Shown in pieces: positions 8,745 to 17,122 of a stretch of DNA of 64,000 nucleotides. Both the position numbers and the translations under genes were made by a program. The notes beneath the pieces were generated by a model. The model saw only the letters and a list, made by a program, of their open reading frames with translations. It ran no database searches and was not told the origin of the DNA. The first letter of the stretch is position 1; every line of letters begins with the position of its first letter. The stretch comes from Solirubrum puertoriconensis (GTDB taxonomy: Bacteria > Bacteroidota > Bacteroidia > Cytophagales > Hymenobacteraceae), in contig NZ_LNAL01000006.1 of assembly GCF_001483135.1 (NCBI RefSeq), positions 310,003-374,002 on the forward strand, read 5' to 3'.

Positions 8745-9236
8745 CTATTCCAGCAGGTGTAGTCCGTAAGCGGCGGCCAACTCGGCAAACGCCGTGTAGT
8801 GGAGCGGCGGCAGAAAATAGGCGGCCATATTCAAATCAAAGGCGCTGTGGAGTAGCACCCGATAGCGCGGTACATAAAAATCAACGCGTCCCTGCTCGCG
8901 CAAGCCCAGCGTTAGTTGGCCAATCAGCTGCGCCCAATGAGCTACCGGCTCTAGTTCATCACTGGCAGCAAGGTTGCTGCAGAAGATGGTGCCCGAGCGA
9001 AACAAGTGAGCAAACAGCTGCACAAACTTGTCTTCCTCGGCCAGGTAGAAGCGGTACTCCTGCAAGGTTTGGAAAATGGCAAAGCTGACGATATCAGTAT
9101 CGGCTTCTTCGACGCTCAGCCAATGATCGTAGATGCACAGCGTGCGTCCGACGGTGCCGTTTGGTAATGGTAACTCGCCTTCGGCTGCTAACTGCTGCCG
9201 CAGGAGTAATACGTCGGATTCTATTGGCTCAGGCAT
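8745..9236 (-). CDS. Hypothetical protein, 163 aa
   Basis: No family recognised. The protein is acidic, rich in Leu, Phe and Tyr, without a signal peptide or membrane helix, and reads as an alpha/beta cytoplasmic protein. It begins MPEPIESDVLLLRQQLAAEG and ends AAYGLHLLE. It is convergent with the GlxA-type regulator (17 bases between stops) and lies 71 bases downstream of the GNAT gene on the same strand, so it may be the second gene of that transcript. Codon use looks like that of its neighbours. Confidence 0.7.
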   Translation of the reverse strand: MPEPIESDVLLLRQQLAAEGELPLPNGTVGRTLCIYDHWLSVEEADTDIVSFAIFQTLQEYRFYLAEEDKFVQLFAHLFRSGTIFCSNLAASDELEPVAHWAQLIGQLTLGLREQGRVDFYVPRYRVLLHSAFDLNMAAYFLPPLHYTAFAELAAAYGLHLLE

Positions 9237-9307
9237 TGGCTATCCGGCAAAGATAGTCACCACAATCTGGGGCAATGTCATGTGCGAACTTTGTTGCTGG
9301 CTGAAGC

Positions 9308-9856
9308 TCAGTACAGCACCTGCACCCGGCTGGTGTCGTAGAGCTGCAGCCAATCGCGCCGCAGAATGGCGTAGAGCAGCTCGTCCTCAAACTCGCCTAG
9401 GTCGTTCAGGCCCGATTCGCGCATGACACCCTCGAACTGAAAGCCTGCGGTTTTCTCAATGGAGCGCTTCGACGACAAGTTCGATACGCGGCAACCGGTG
9501 GCTACGCGGTTCAGGCCCAGCAGCTCGAAGGCCAGGTAAAACAAATGCGGCTTGCTGCGCGGCGTAACGCCCCGGCCGCGCATGTGCTCGAACACATCGG
9601 CCCCGGTTGAGCCGGCGCGTTCTTCCCAGCTGTCCACCGAGAGCAGCGTCATGCCGGCCAGCTCCGAGCCGAGCATGGAGTAAAAGCCGAAGTTGGTGCG
9701 CTGGCCTCGCTCGTACCTAGGCAGGTAGTTGCGGAACATTTCCTCCAGCATGGGCTGCGTATCGGGGTAGCCCTGGAAGAGGTTAAACACCTCTGTCAGA
9801 TTGTCCTCGTTGATGAGGTGCAGCGTAATGCCATCGGAGTGCAGTGCTTTGAACAT
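9308..9856 (-). CDS. GNAT acetyltransferase, RimJ/RimL type
   Basis: 182 aa. The pattern fits the RimJ/RimL (Acetyltransf_3) family: an N-terminal 'ITLHLINEDNLTEVFNLF', a segment HLFYLAFELLGLNRVATGCR corresponding to the motif A/B region, and NLSSKRSIEKTAGFQFEGVM followed by EDELLYAILRRDW at the end. It would transfer acetyl from acetyl-CoA to an N-terminus or small amine; the substrate is unknown. The acetyl-CoA loop R/Q-x-x-G-x-G/A is weak here (MRGRGVTPRS), so activity on a small molecule is not certain. Confidence 0.87.
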   Translation of the reverse strand: MFKALHSDGITLHLINEDNLTEVFNLFQGYPDTQPMLEEMFRNYLPRYERGQRTNFGFYSMLGSELAGMTLLSVDSWEERAGSTGADVFEHMRGRGVTPRSKPHLFYLAFELLGLNRVATGCRVSNLSSKRSIEKTAGFQFEGVMRESGLNDLGEFEDELLYAILRRDWLQLYDTSRVQVLY

Positions 9857-9938
9857 GGCAGTGGAGGCTAAGTCAGATAAACCTAAGGTAGTGGCCCTAG
9901 GTCGTTTATAGCTGAGGTGCCTGCCGCCTATGCCCAGG

Positions 9939-11456
9939 TTACTTCTGTGCTACTGATTTAGCTGCCGGCTTGGTATTGAGGTACCGCTCGCGCACGGCGC
10001 TGCTGTTGCCGGTAATCTTCAGCGTAGGTACTCCCTGCACGGTTTCCACCTCAAAGCCCTCGAGGAGGTCGGCGGAGCTGAGCGGCAAATCGGCGCCAAC
10101 CAAGATGTGCTTCTGAAAGAAGGCGCTGATGTCTTGGTGCAGATAGTCCTGCACCATAGCCAGAAAACGCTCGTCGGTGAACTTCTGGCCGGGCTGGCGG
10201 CAGGCCTGCAGCATGTCGCGCATCAGGTTGTCGAGCGAGCGGGTGTAGTTGCTCTTCTTCAGAATTTGGTTGTCGAGCCAAAAGGCAAACACGGCACCGC
10301 GGCGGTAAGCCAGCGTTTCGAAGCTGCGCGACTTCCAGAAGTTCTCTTTGAGCACGTAGTTGGGCTGATTGCGCTCGGGGTTATTGTACAGCGACTTGAT
10401 TATGCGGCTGTTGAAGCTCTTCACCCAATCCTCCAGCGAAAGGTCGCCGTTGCGCAGGCGGTTTTTGTAAGCGTAGTAGTCGGTAAAACCTTCCGTAAAC
10501 CAGTAGTTCAGCTCCTCGTGTGCGGCGCCAATTTGCCCGCCCAGCCAGTCGTGCATCATCTCGTGGTTGAACATGTAGCTGAGCACATCCCAGTTGTTGA
10601 ACGGGTTGTTCGACGACTGCAGCTTGAAGCCCTGGTACATGCTCTCGCCCCGCATGCTTTGCCCGCGCCAGGTGGTATCGGCGGTGCTGATGGTGGGGCT
10701 TAGGAACACGGTATACATGGCCGGGCCAGCATCGTTCCAGAACTCGCGCTGGGTGCTGAGCACCTTTTGCATGCTGCTGAGCACGCGGGCATCGTCGTAG
10801 TGTTGCCACTGCCCGCGCACGGCCAGGTACACGGGCTTGTTGCGGTAGCTAAACTGCTGCAGGCGGTAGTCGCCGCCGACGTAAAGCGAGCGGAAGAACT
10901 GCGTCCAGAGCTTGCCCCGAAAGGTTTGCTGTGCCACCTGCGAGGCAAACGTGTTGTGCAGCACGTAGCCCTTCGGAAAGCCCACCCACCGGATGTTGGC
11001 CGTAATGCTCGGCTCGGTGGGCGCATTGGTGATAAACTCGGGCATGGCAAACAGCGACTCGCCCAGCACGTGGAAGTACGTATCGGTTACGCGCGGCCGG
11101 TTGAAGGCGTCGCGCGGGTACTCGGCCGCATCCTGCTTCACGCGGTACGAGAAGCTCACCGAACGGGTTCGCGGGTGGTACACCACAATGCGGTTGCTAT
11201 CGGGCACCACCCGAAAGCGGTACTGCGCGTTTTCGCCGGCAAAGCCGCCAATGCACCGCAGCAGATCTTTCTCGCCCCACACCTCGTTGGCGAAGTGAAA
11301 GTAGGTAGAGTCGGTGGCCTTGGGGGTGCGCACGCTCAACTGCACCCGCAAACCCTCGGTGCCTAGGTTGGGCGAGTAGTGCACGGCGTAATCGAGGCGG
11401 TGCTGGGCCAGCAGCAACGTAGGCAGCAGGCAGCAAACAAGTAGCAGCAGTTTCAT
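9939..11456 (-). CDS. Secreted gluzincin metallopeptidase (M1/M61-like)
   Basis: 505 aa from the ATG at 11456, which gives the signal peptide MKLLLLVCCLLPTLLLAQ; an upstream in-frame start would put ten residues before it. Zinc site: HEMMHDWLGG near residue 303, with the third ligand in WFTEGFTDYYAY about 20 residues on, the M1/M61 pattern. The N-terminal third is a beta-rich domain as in M61 proteins and the C-terminus (VQGVPTLKITG) resembles a PDZ-like end. The likely location is periplasm or outer membrane surface. Substrate unknown; no T9SS tail is seen. Confidence 0.87.
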   Translation of the reverse strand: MKLLLLVCCLLPTLLLAQHRLDYAVHYSPNLGTEGLRVQLSVRTPKATDSTYFHFANEVWGEKDLLRCIGGFAGENAQYRFRVVPDSNRIVVYHPRTRSVSFSYRVKQDAAEYPRDAFNRPRVTDTYFHVLGESLFAMPEFITNAPTEPSITANIRWVGFPKGYVLHNTFASQVAQQTFRGKLWTQFFRSLYVGGDYRLQQFSYRNKPVYLAVRGQWQHYDDARVLSSMQKVLSTQREFWNDAGPAMYTVFLSPTISTADTTWRGQSMRGESMYQGFKLQSSNNPFNNWDVLSYMFNHEMMHDWLGGQIGAAHEELNYWFTEGFTDYYAYKNRLRNGDLSLEDWVKSFNSRIIKSLYNNPERNQPNYVLKENFWKSRSFETLAYRRGAVFAFWLDNQILKKSNYTRSLDNLMRDMLQACRQPGQKFTDERFLAMVQDYLHQDISAFFQKHILVGADLPLSSADLLEGFEVETVQGVPTLKITGNSSAVRERYLNTKPAAKSVAQK

Positions 11457-11561
11457 GAGCAACGGTGAGGGCGAGCGTGTTGGCAAATGTAGACTTACTG
11501 CTAATCAGCTGGTTTCACATGATGATGTGAGTTGCCGTGTGGGGCCTAGGTGAAAACAACA

Positions 11562-11594
11562 CAGGGCCGCCCTGCACGTGGCAGAACGGCCCTG
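11562..11594 (-). terminator. Hairpin terminator
   Basis: CAGGGCCG and CGGCCCTG arms with partly paired interior, followed on the minus strand by a T-rich stretch. It lies 20 bases after the stop of the small secreted protein gene. Confidence 0.65.
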
Positions 11595-11614
11595 GTCTTG
11601 AAATATGGGCTCGG

Positions 11615-11917
11615 TTAGTACGAGCTGCCCGAGGTAGTGGAGGCGGCTTTCTGCTTTTGCTTCTTGCGCGCCTTCTTCATTTCCTTGTTGCTGCCGCTGT
11701 TCTGGCTCTGGGTGGTAGTAGTGGTTGTTTCGCGGTCGGCAGCGGGTTGGGTGTTTTGGGCCGGTAGCGTACCCAGCGACCCAGGCGCTTGCGCAGGCGG
11801 CGCCGATTGCGGGCTGGTGGTGCCGTTTACGGTTGGGGTGCTTTGCGGAGTGGTTTGGGCCGAGGCAGCGGTGGCGCTCAGCAGCAATGCGGCGGCGAAT
11901 ACAAAAGCAAGTTTCAT
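11615..11917 (-). CDS. Small secreted Thr/Ser/Gln-rich protein
   Basis: 100 aa: a signal peptide MKLAFVFAAALLLSATAASA, then a low-complexity Thr/Ser/Pro/Gln stretch and a basic tail (EMKKARKKQKQK). No fold can be predicted and no function is known. Proteins of this make-up are common singletons in Hymenobacter-like genomes. The start is certain from the signal peptide, and a terminator at 11562-11594 closes the unit. Confidence 0.75.
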   Translation of the reverse strand: MKLAFVFAAALLLSATAASAQTTPQSTPTVNGTTSPQSAPPAQAPGSLGTLPAQNTQPAADRETTTTTTQSQNSGSNKEMKKARKKQKQKAASTTSGSSY

Positions 11918-12017
11918 AGCGGTTGGGGTTACTAGCGAGCTGTGTCATACGGCTTAGCTACCCGTTGCGTTCAACTTGCCCGGCACAGTGCAAGCGCTAT
12001 GGCCCTGCAAACAGCCC

Positions 12018-12389
12018 CTAGCGGGTGCTCGGGAATAAGCTACGCTTGGCCGCGAGCAGCAAAACCAGAGCCGCAACGCGGAGGCTGCCGGTTACGGAAT
12101 AACCCAGCAGCGGCCCGCCGTCGCGAAAGTTGTGCAGCAGCACGTAGCCGGCCATCAGCAGGGCCAACACCTGCCATACCACCAGCAGCTGCAAGGCCAA
12201 GCGTTGCAGCCCAGGTTTTCGGTACGCAAATAGCCCCACCAGCAACAGTAGCAACAAGCCAGAGCTGCGACCTACGCGGCCGCTTTCGGCCACAAACCAC
12301 AGCTTTTGCAAACCGGGCAATAGTTCGGCCACCAGCAAACACGCCGAAGCCACATGCAATTGCAATCGAGAGTTTTGTGGGCTATCCAT
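12018..12389 (-). CDS. Hypothetical membrane protein, 123 aa
   Basis: Four hydrophobic segments (HVASACLLVAELLPGL, GLLLLLLVGLFAY, LALQLLVVWQVLALLMAGYVLL, GSLRVAALVLLLAA) separated by short basic loops indicate an inner-membrane protein. No family recognised. The ATG at 12389 precedes a short hydrophilic N-terminus. Base composition is like that of the neighbours. It lies about 90 bases downstream of the oxidoreductase stop, with a strong terminator in between, so it is likely a separate unit. Confidence 0.65.
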   Translation of the reverse strand: MDSPQNSRLQLHVASACLLVAELLPGLQKLWFVAESGRVGRSSGLLLLLLVGLFAYRKPGLQRLALQLLVVWQVLALLMAGYVLLHNFRDGGPLLGYSVTGSLRVAALVLLLAAKRSLFPSTR

Positions 12390-12417
12390 CGAGCCAAATA
12401 TAGCCGCACAAACAAAG

Positions 12418-12463
12418 GCACGGCCCGCTGCCGCTCACCAAGGAGGGTAACAGCGGGCCGTGC
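12418..12463 (-). terminator. Strong hairpin terminator
   Basis: 13-bp perfect arms (12418-12430 and 12451-12463, GCACGGCCCGCTG and its complement) with a 20-base loop, just after the oxidoreductase stop. A T-rich stretch follows on the minus strand. Confidence 0.8.
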
Positions 12464-12481
12464 AGCGTAAAAAACGCGTGG

Positions 12482-13420
12482 TTACAGCGTAACCACCACT
12501 TTGCCTTGGGTGCGGCCGGTGGCTACTTCGTCTAGGGCTTGGGGCAGTTGCTCGAAGGCAAACGTGTGCGACACGTGCGAGCGAAGCGCGCTGCTGCCCA
12601 GCAGCTCGGCTACTTGCGGCATGCCCGGCTCGTTGGAGTTCACGAGCATGCCCTTGGCCGTTACGCCCCGCTGCTCGGCGCGCTGCGGCGTATCGGGCGT
12701 GAGGCCCAAAATGCTTACCAGCACACCACCGGGCTTCAGCACCTCCAAGGAGCGAAGCTGCGTGTCGCCGGCCAAGCAGTCGAGCACCACATCCACGGGC
12801 TCGATGGCTTGTTCAAAGGCTTGCTGCTGGTAGTCTACAATCTCATCGGCACCTAGGCTTTGCACAAAGTCGCGCTTAGCCGCCGAGGCCGTAGCCACCA
12901 CGTGGGCGCCTAGGTGCTTGGCTAGCTGCACAGCGTAGTGGCCCACGCCGCCCCCAGCCGCATGCACGAGCACGCGCTGGCCGGCTTGCAGGTTGGCGTT
13001 GTTTACCAGCGCTTGCCAGGCCGTAAGGGCCGCCAGCGTACCGGCCGCGGCTTCGGCCATCGAAATGTTGGCGGGCTTGCGCACCAGGTGGGCGGCCGGA
13101 GCGGCAACCAACTCGGCGTAGGCGCGGCCATGACCGGGGAAGTTTACCATGCCCAGCACCTCGTCGCCGGGTTGCAGGGTGGTTACGTTGCTGCCCACCT
13201 CGCGCACGGTGCCGGCAATGTCCCAGCCGGGCATCACGGGGCTTTGCTCTTTTAGGCTGCCGTATAAGGCCTTGCCCTGGCAGGTTTTTACATCTACGGG
13301 GTTCAGGCTGATTGCCTGCACCTGCACCAGCACATCGTCGGCACCTAGGGTGGGAGTGGGCTGCTCGGTTAGCTGCAGGCCAGCCGAGCCAGTGGGCTCA
13401 GCAAGGATGAACGCTTTCAT
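12482..13420 (-). CDS. NADP-dependent oxidoreductase, MDR/quinone-reductase type
   Basis: 312 aa of the medium-chain dehydrogenase family without the zinc ligands, hence the quinone oxidoreductase-like group. An N-terminal GroES-like domain (residues 1-110; GWDIAGTVREVGSNV) is followed by a Rossmann domain with the nucleotide motif AAGGGVGHYAVQLAKHLGA near residue 153. It would reduce a quinone or enone with NADPH in the cytoplasm; the substrate cannot be told. It is a single-gene unit ending in a strong terminator, with repeat copy B upstream of its promoter region. Confidence 0.92.
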   Translation of the reverse strand: MKAFILAEPTGSAGLQLTEQPTPTLGADDVLVQVQAISLNPVDVKTCQGKALYGSLKEQSPVMPGWDIAGTVREVGSNVTTLQPGDEVLGMVNFPGHGRAYAELVAAPAAHLVRKPANISMAEAAAGTLAALTAWQALVNNANLQAGQRVLVHAAGGGVGHYAVQLAKHLGAHVVATASAAKRDFVQSLGADEIVDYQQQAFEQAIEPVDVVLDCLAGDTQLRSLEVLKPGGVLVSILGLTPDTPQRAEQRGVTAKGMLVNSNEPGMPQVAELLGSSALRSHVSHTFAFEQLPQALDEVATGRTQGKVVVTL

Positions 13421-13536
13421 TGGAATAGTATAAAGTAGAACAGCGGCAGTTCAGCCCGCCGCCGCGTGGCACATTGGGCTATTAAACCAACTCCGGCCAA
13501 AAAGGATATAGCGTCGCTCAAAAGAAGATAAAGTCG

Positions 13537-13802
13537 GAGCTAGAGCTAAGCTAGAAGCTAGTTCCCCTCCTCAGATGAATTCCGCGCCTCGAGCGGCGTG
13601 GGCTAGGGGTGGTTGACTCACCGTTGTTTACCTAGGGCGTCATGCTGAGCAAAGTCGAAGCATCTCTTCCACTTTGCCAGCGTGTAGCGCGGACTTTGTA
13701 GTCCGCGTCCCCAGATAGTAATTCCTAATCAGCCGAACAATAGAAGAATGTATCTGTGGGCTGCGGACTACAAAGTCCGCGCTACAGAAGCACCGCTCGT
13801 TC
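13537..13802. repeat. Composite BIME-like repeat, copy B (inverted relative to A)
   Basis: It carries the same modules as copy A, in reverse-complement order: the GTTCCCCTCCTCAGATGAAT module (from about 13561), the TCATGCTGAGC/GTCGAAGCATCTCT module, then two opposed hairpins (13684-13707 and 13763-13785) with stem GCGGACT. Similarity to copy A runs over roughly 230 bases. A separate perfect hairpin (GCGGGCTTAAGCCCGC, 13811-13826) follows. The 490-base gap upstream of the SDR gene holds this repeat and nothing else recognisable. Confidence 0.85.
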
Positions 13803-13913
13803 ACGCAAACGCGGGCTTAAGCCCGCGCTACACTCCAACCTGGAGCATATCCAGCCCCGGCGGCAAGCCGTAGGCCGAAGTGCCACACCGTGCCCAATCC
13901 ACTACTACTTGCT

Positions 13914-14948
13914 ATGAAACACAAACGCCTACCAGTATCCATCAACCTGGCGCTGCTCGTGCTGCTGATTGGAGTGCTAAGCAGTTGCGCCACCTCCAAA
14001 CCCGGTGCGGCGGTACAGAAGAAAGTGCAAGGCAAAACCTACGTGATTGTAGGCGCCTCGAGCGGCTTTGGGCGCGGCATGGCCGAGCAGCTCGGCGCCA
14101 TGAAAGCCAACGTAGTGCTGGCCGCCCGCCGCACCGAGCTGCTCGAAGAAGTAGCCACCAAAGTGCGTGCCGGCGGCGGCCAGGCCTTGGTAGTAACCAC
14201 CGACATCAGCCAGCCCGACCAAGTGCAGCGCCTCGCCGATGCCGCCGTGCAGCAGTTTGGCCGCGTTGATGTGTGGGTAAACGACGCGGGCGTGGGCGGC
14301 ATCGGCCGCTTCTGGGAAATACCCATTGCCGACTACTCCCGCATGATCGACGTGAACCTGAAAGGCATTGTGTACGGCAGCCACGCTGCCATGCAAATCT
14401 TCAAGAAACAGGGCACAGGCGTGCTCATGAACCTGGGCTCCGTCGAAAGCCACGTGCCCTTGGCCTACCACGCCGTGTACGCCTCCACCAAGGGCGCCAT
14501 CAAAAACTTCGACCAGGCCCTTAACCAGGAGCTGCGCCTGAGCGGGCTTAAGAACATTGAAGTGGTTACCATTGAGCCGTGGGCCGTGGATACCCCCTTC
14601 TGGACGCACGCCGCCAACTACAGCGGCGGCACGCCCCGCATGGCCGCCATGGACCCACCTAGCAAAGTGGTAAACGCTATGGTGCGCTCCTCGGTACGGC
14701 CGCGGCAAGAGCTGCCCGTGGGCTGGAAAGCCCGCGGCGCCGTTACCTCGCACCGCATTCTGCCGCACTTCACCGAGCGCCTATCGGCCAACGTGGTGCA
14801 CCGTTACCAAATGAAAACCGCCCCGCCCGCCCCTGCCAACGCCGGCTCCCTGCACCAGCCCGAGGCCGAAGGCCGCGGCGTAGCCGATGGCGTAAAAGCC
14901 CGCATCAAAGCCGAAAACAAGCAGCGCCGCGAGCAAAAAGGCAAATAG
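13914..14948 (+). CDS. SDR oxidoreductase with a lipoprotein-type N-terminus
   Basis: 344 aa from the ATG at 13914. The first 25 residues look like a lipoprotein signal (NLALLVLLIGVLSSC, lipobox Cys at about residue 24). From about residue 40 it is a classical short-chain dehydrogenase: the NADP loop GASSGFGRG, NDAGVGG near 125, then catalytic Ser in NLGSVESH and YASTKGA near 185. The C-terminus is Lys/Arg/Glu-rich. SDRs normally act in the cytoplasm, so an exported or membrane-tethered form is odd. Substrate unknown. Repeats lie on both sides of the gene. Confidence 0.85.
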   Translation: MKHKRLPVSINLALLVLLIGVLSSCATSKPGAAVQKKVQGKTYVIVGASSGFGRGMAEQLGAMKANVVLAARRTELLEEVATKVRAGGGQALVVTTDISQPDQVQRLADAAVQQFGRVDVWVNDAGVGGIGRFWEIPIADYSRMIDVNLKGIVYGSHAAMQIFKKQGTGVLMNLGSVESHVPLAYHAVYASTKGAIKNFDQALNQELRLSGLKNIEVVTIEPWAVDTPFWTHAANYSGGTPRMAAMDPPSKVVNAMVRSSVRPRQELPVGWKARGAVTSHRILPHFTERLSANVVHRYQMKTAPPAPANAGSLHQPEAEGRGVADGVKARIKAENKQRREQKGK

Positions 14949-14974
14949 CTGTTACAGTCCGTCCCGCACGACCC

Positions 14975-15025
14975 CGGCGCCCTAGGTGCCACATGCTACC
15001 AGCGTGTGTGCCACCTAGGGCGCCG
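14975..15025 (+). terminator. Perfect inverted repeat carrying two CCTAGG sites
   Basis: 14-bp perfect arms (14975-14988 and 15012-15025), each containing CCTAGG, with a 23-base loop, 27 bases after the SDR stop. No strong T-tract follows, so termination is likely but not certain. Confidence 0.65.
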
Positions 15026-15054
15026 AGGTTATAGCAAAGGCAGAAAGAAGTAGA

Positions 15055-15270
15055 GCGTCATGCTGAGCGAAGTCGAAGCATCTCTACCGCTTCGCCAGCG
15101 TGTAGCGCGGACTTGGCTACGCCGACCTTCGATTGCATTCTGCGTCCGCAGATAATAAAACCAACAACGGCTCGGAGCCTCTGCCCCGAGCCGTTGTGGT
15201 ATTGTACCTGGTGCCAATCGTGCTGGCAAACGCGGACTAAAGTGAAAATCGGCGTAGCCAAGTCCGGGCT
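15055..15270. repeat. Composite repeat, copy C (divergent)
   Basis: It starts with the same TCATGCTGAGCGAAGTCGAA module and GCCAGCGTGTAGCGCGGACTT as copy B, but the arms then differ. A 17-bp perfect pair (15108-15124 and 15250-15266) encloses a second 12-bp perfect hairpin (15164-15175 and 15186-15197). It occupies the gap between the SDR gene and the convergent membrane-protein gene, which has no other content. Confidence 0.8.
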
Positions 15271-15303
15271 AAATGAGGCGGCCAAAGCACAGGCGGCACA
15301 GCC

Positions 15304-15678
15304 TTAGCGCGTGCGGTACTTGGGCATTTCCTCGGGCCGCGACAACGCCGTAACGATGCTGGCAATGGTGCCCATGGCCAGGAACGCGTTGCGGGCGCGG
15401 GTGTTCTTGGCAAAGCCAAACAGCCACGGCGCAGCCAAAGCCGTCAGGCCGCTCACGGCATCGAGCGCAAGGTGGGTTTTGTAGGGAATCACCTTCACGG
15501 CGCCCCATTCGGCGCGGGTAAACAACGCCGAGAGCAAGGCCGTGCCGCTAAGCACGTAGCACAGGGTAGAGGCGGTTTTGTCGTCGGTGAAACCGAACGC
15601 GGCCGGCGCGGCGGCGATAGACGGAATCATGGTGAACTCCGGGATGGCGTGCTGGCGGCGCGAAATGGGCTGATCCAT
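15304..15678 (-). CDS. Hypothetical membrane protein (SPW-like)
   Basis: 124 aa with three or four hydrophobic helices. The segment ALDAVSGLTALAAPWLFGFA resembles the SPW repeat (a D...G...PWL.GF pattern) found in small bacterial membrane proteins of unknown role. The N-terminus up to about residue 25 is hydrophilic, so the ATG at 15678 or an internal Met at residue 17 could be the start. It faces repeat copy C on its downstream side. Confidence 0.65.
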   Translation of the reverse strand: MDQPISRRQHAIPEFTMIPSIAAAPAAFGFTDDKTASTLCYVLSGTALLSALFTRAEWGAVKVIPYKTHLALDAVSGLTALAAPWLFGFAKNTRARNAFLAMGTIASIVTALSRPEEMPKYRTR

Positions 15679-15843
15679 AGTTTATCGGGCTGAGTTGATG
15701 GGTTGTACTACCTGCTACCAGAGCAGTAAAAAAGCCAACGGCCCAACCGCCCAAAAGGATAATGACGAGGTTGCCCTGCTGCCGCTCCGCCACTGACCCA
15801 AATCCTTGGCCCGGCTGCCCGCCTTGCCCGCGCTCCGCAGCAC

Positions 15844-16434
15844 CTAGGGCATGCCCATGTCGGCAGCTTGCTCGCCGGGTTCCAGCTGCCTGATTACCCG
15901 GCAGGGGTTGCCGGCAGCAAACACATCATTCGGAATGTCGCGGGTAACTACGCTGCCGGCCCCAATTACGCTGCGGTGCCCAATGGTTACGCCGGGGCAA
16001 ATCACGGCGCTGCCGCCAATCCATACGTCGTCGCCAATTACCACGGGCTTGCCGTACTCCAGCCCCGCGGCGCGCTGCCGGTAATCCAGGGGGTGCGTGG
16101 CGGTGTACACCTGCACGTTGGGGCCCAGCAGCGTGCGGCTGCCGATGCTCACGGGCGCCACATCGAGCACTACGCAGTTGAAGTTGAAAAACACCTTGTC
16201 GCCGAGCCGAATGTTGGTGCCGTAGTCGCAGTAAAAGGGCGGCTGCAGCCACAGCTCGGTGCCGGCGTGGGGGAGTAGCTGCTGCAGTATGCGCCGCCTT
16301 TCGGCCACTTGGTCTTCGCGCGAATCGTTCAGCTCCTTCAGCAGCAGCCGTGCTTGCAGCCGTTCCGCCGCAAGCTGCGGGTCGAGGGCATCGTACAGCT
16401 CACCCGCCAGCATCTTTTCTTTCTCGGTTTGCAT
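15844..16434 (-). CDS. Sugar O-acetyltransferase (maltose/galactoside type)
   Basis: 196 aa with the family's opening KMLAGELYDALDPQL, a helical cap (residues 1-60) and a left-handed beta-helix made of hexapeptide repeats (from about residue 70). It includes the catalytic-region segment YTATHPLDYRQR and the closing VIGAGSVVTRDIPNDVFAAGNPCRVI. It transfers acetyl from acetyl-CoA to a sugar hydroxyl; the natural substrate of this family is usually unknown. The stop codon TAG lies inside a CCTAGG site (15843-15848). Confidence 0.93.
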   Translation of the reverse strand: MQTEKEKMLAGELYDALDPQLAAERLQARLLLKELNDSREDQVAERRRILQQLLPHAGTELWLQPPFYCDYGTNIRLGDKVFFNFNCVVLDVAPVSIGSRTLLGPNVQVYTATHPLDYRQRAAGLEYGKPVVIGDDVWIGGSAVICPGVTIGHRSVIGAGSVVTRDIPNDVFAAGNPCRVIRQLEPGEQAADMGMP

Positions 16435-16482
16435 GCAGTACCAACAGGTGAAGGATGGTTTCTGCCCTAGGCCGCGCCTTGC

Positions 16483-16872
16483 CTACTCGGCTTGCTCATC
16501 GGCGGGCTCCCACAGCTCAATCTTGTTGCCTTCGGGGTCGAGGATGTGCACGAATTTGCCGTACGCCGAAGCCTCAATTTCGTCGAGGATGGTTACGCCT
16601 TCGGTGCGTAGCTGCGCTACCAGGGCCTCCAGGTTCTCGACGCGGTAGTTGATCATGAAATCCTTGGCCGAGGGCTCGAAGTAGGTGCTCTTGTCGGGGA
16701 AGGGGCTCCATTGCGTCGAGCCTTTTTTCGTGGGGTCGGCATTATCGCGCCATGCAAAGCTGGCCCCGTAGGGATTGGTATCGAGCCCTAGGTGCGTTTT
16801 GTACCACTCGCGCACTTGGGTGGGGTCTTGGCACTTGAAGAAGATGCCGCCAATGCCGGTTACTTTTTTCAT
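16483..16872 (-). CDS. VOC (glyoxalase/bleomycin-resistance) family protein
   Basis: 129 aa from the ATG at 16872. Family marks: opening TGIGGIFFKCQDP followed by WYKTHLGLD, and the second module ending AYGKFVHILDPEGNKIELWE, whose last Glu is the usual metal ligand of VOC enzymes. It probably acts in the cytoplasm on a small molecule; substrate unknown. It lies 48 bases upstream of the acetyltransferase gene on the same strand and may share a transcript with it, but a CCTAGG site and no terminator lie between them. Confidence 0.88.
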   Translation of the reverse strand: MKKVTGIGGIFFKCQDPTQVREWYKTHLGLDTNPYGASFAWRDNADPTKKGSTQWSPFPDKSTYFEPSAKDFMINYRVENLEALVAQLRTEGVTILDEIEASAYGKFVHILDPEGNKIELWEPADEQAE

Positions 16873-17122
16873 TGTCTTGGTTGTGTCGGGATGGTGCCGT
16901 TCGGCACAGTAGCGCAGTCTAAGCAAAACCGCGGCGAGATGATCTGAAGATTCCCAAGTAAAAATCAGCGCATAGCGCTCCGACCGGTTTGCTAGGGCGT
17001 TGTGCGTTCATGAGCGGAGTCGTTGCGGAGCCATATTGTTGCTATGCAGCAGGGTGGCGCAGCTTCTCGCTAAATAGGACACGAGGTATAAGCTCGCGCC
17101 AATTGGGGACACCGCAGTTTAA

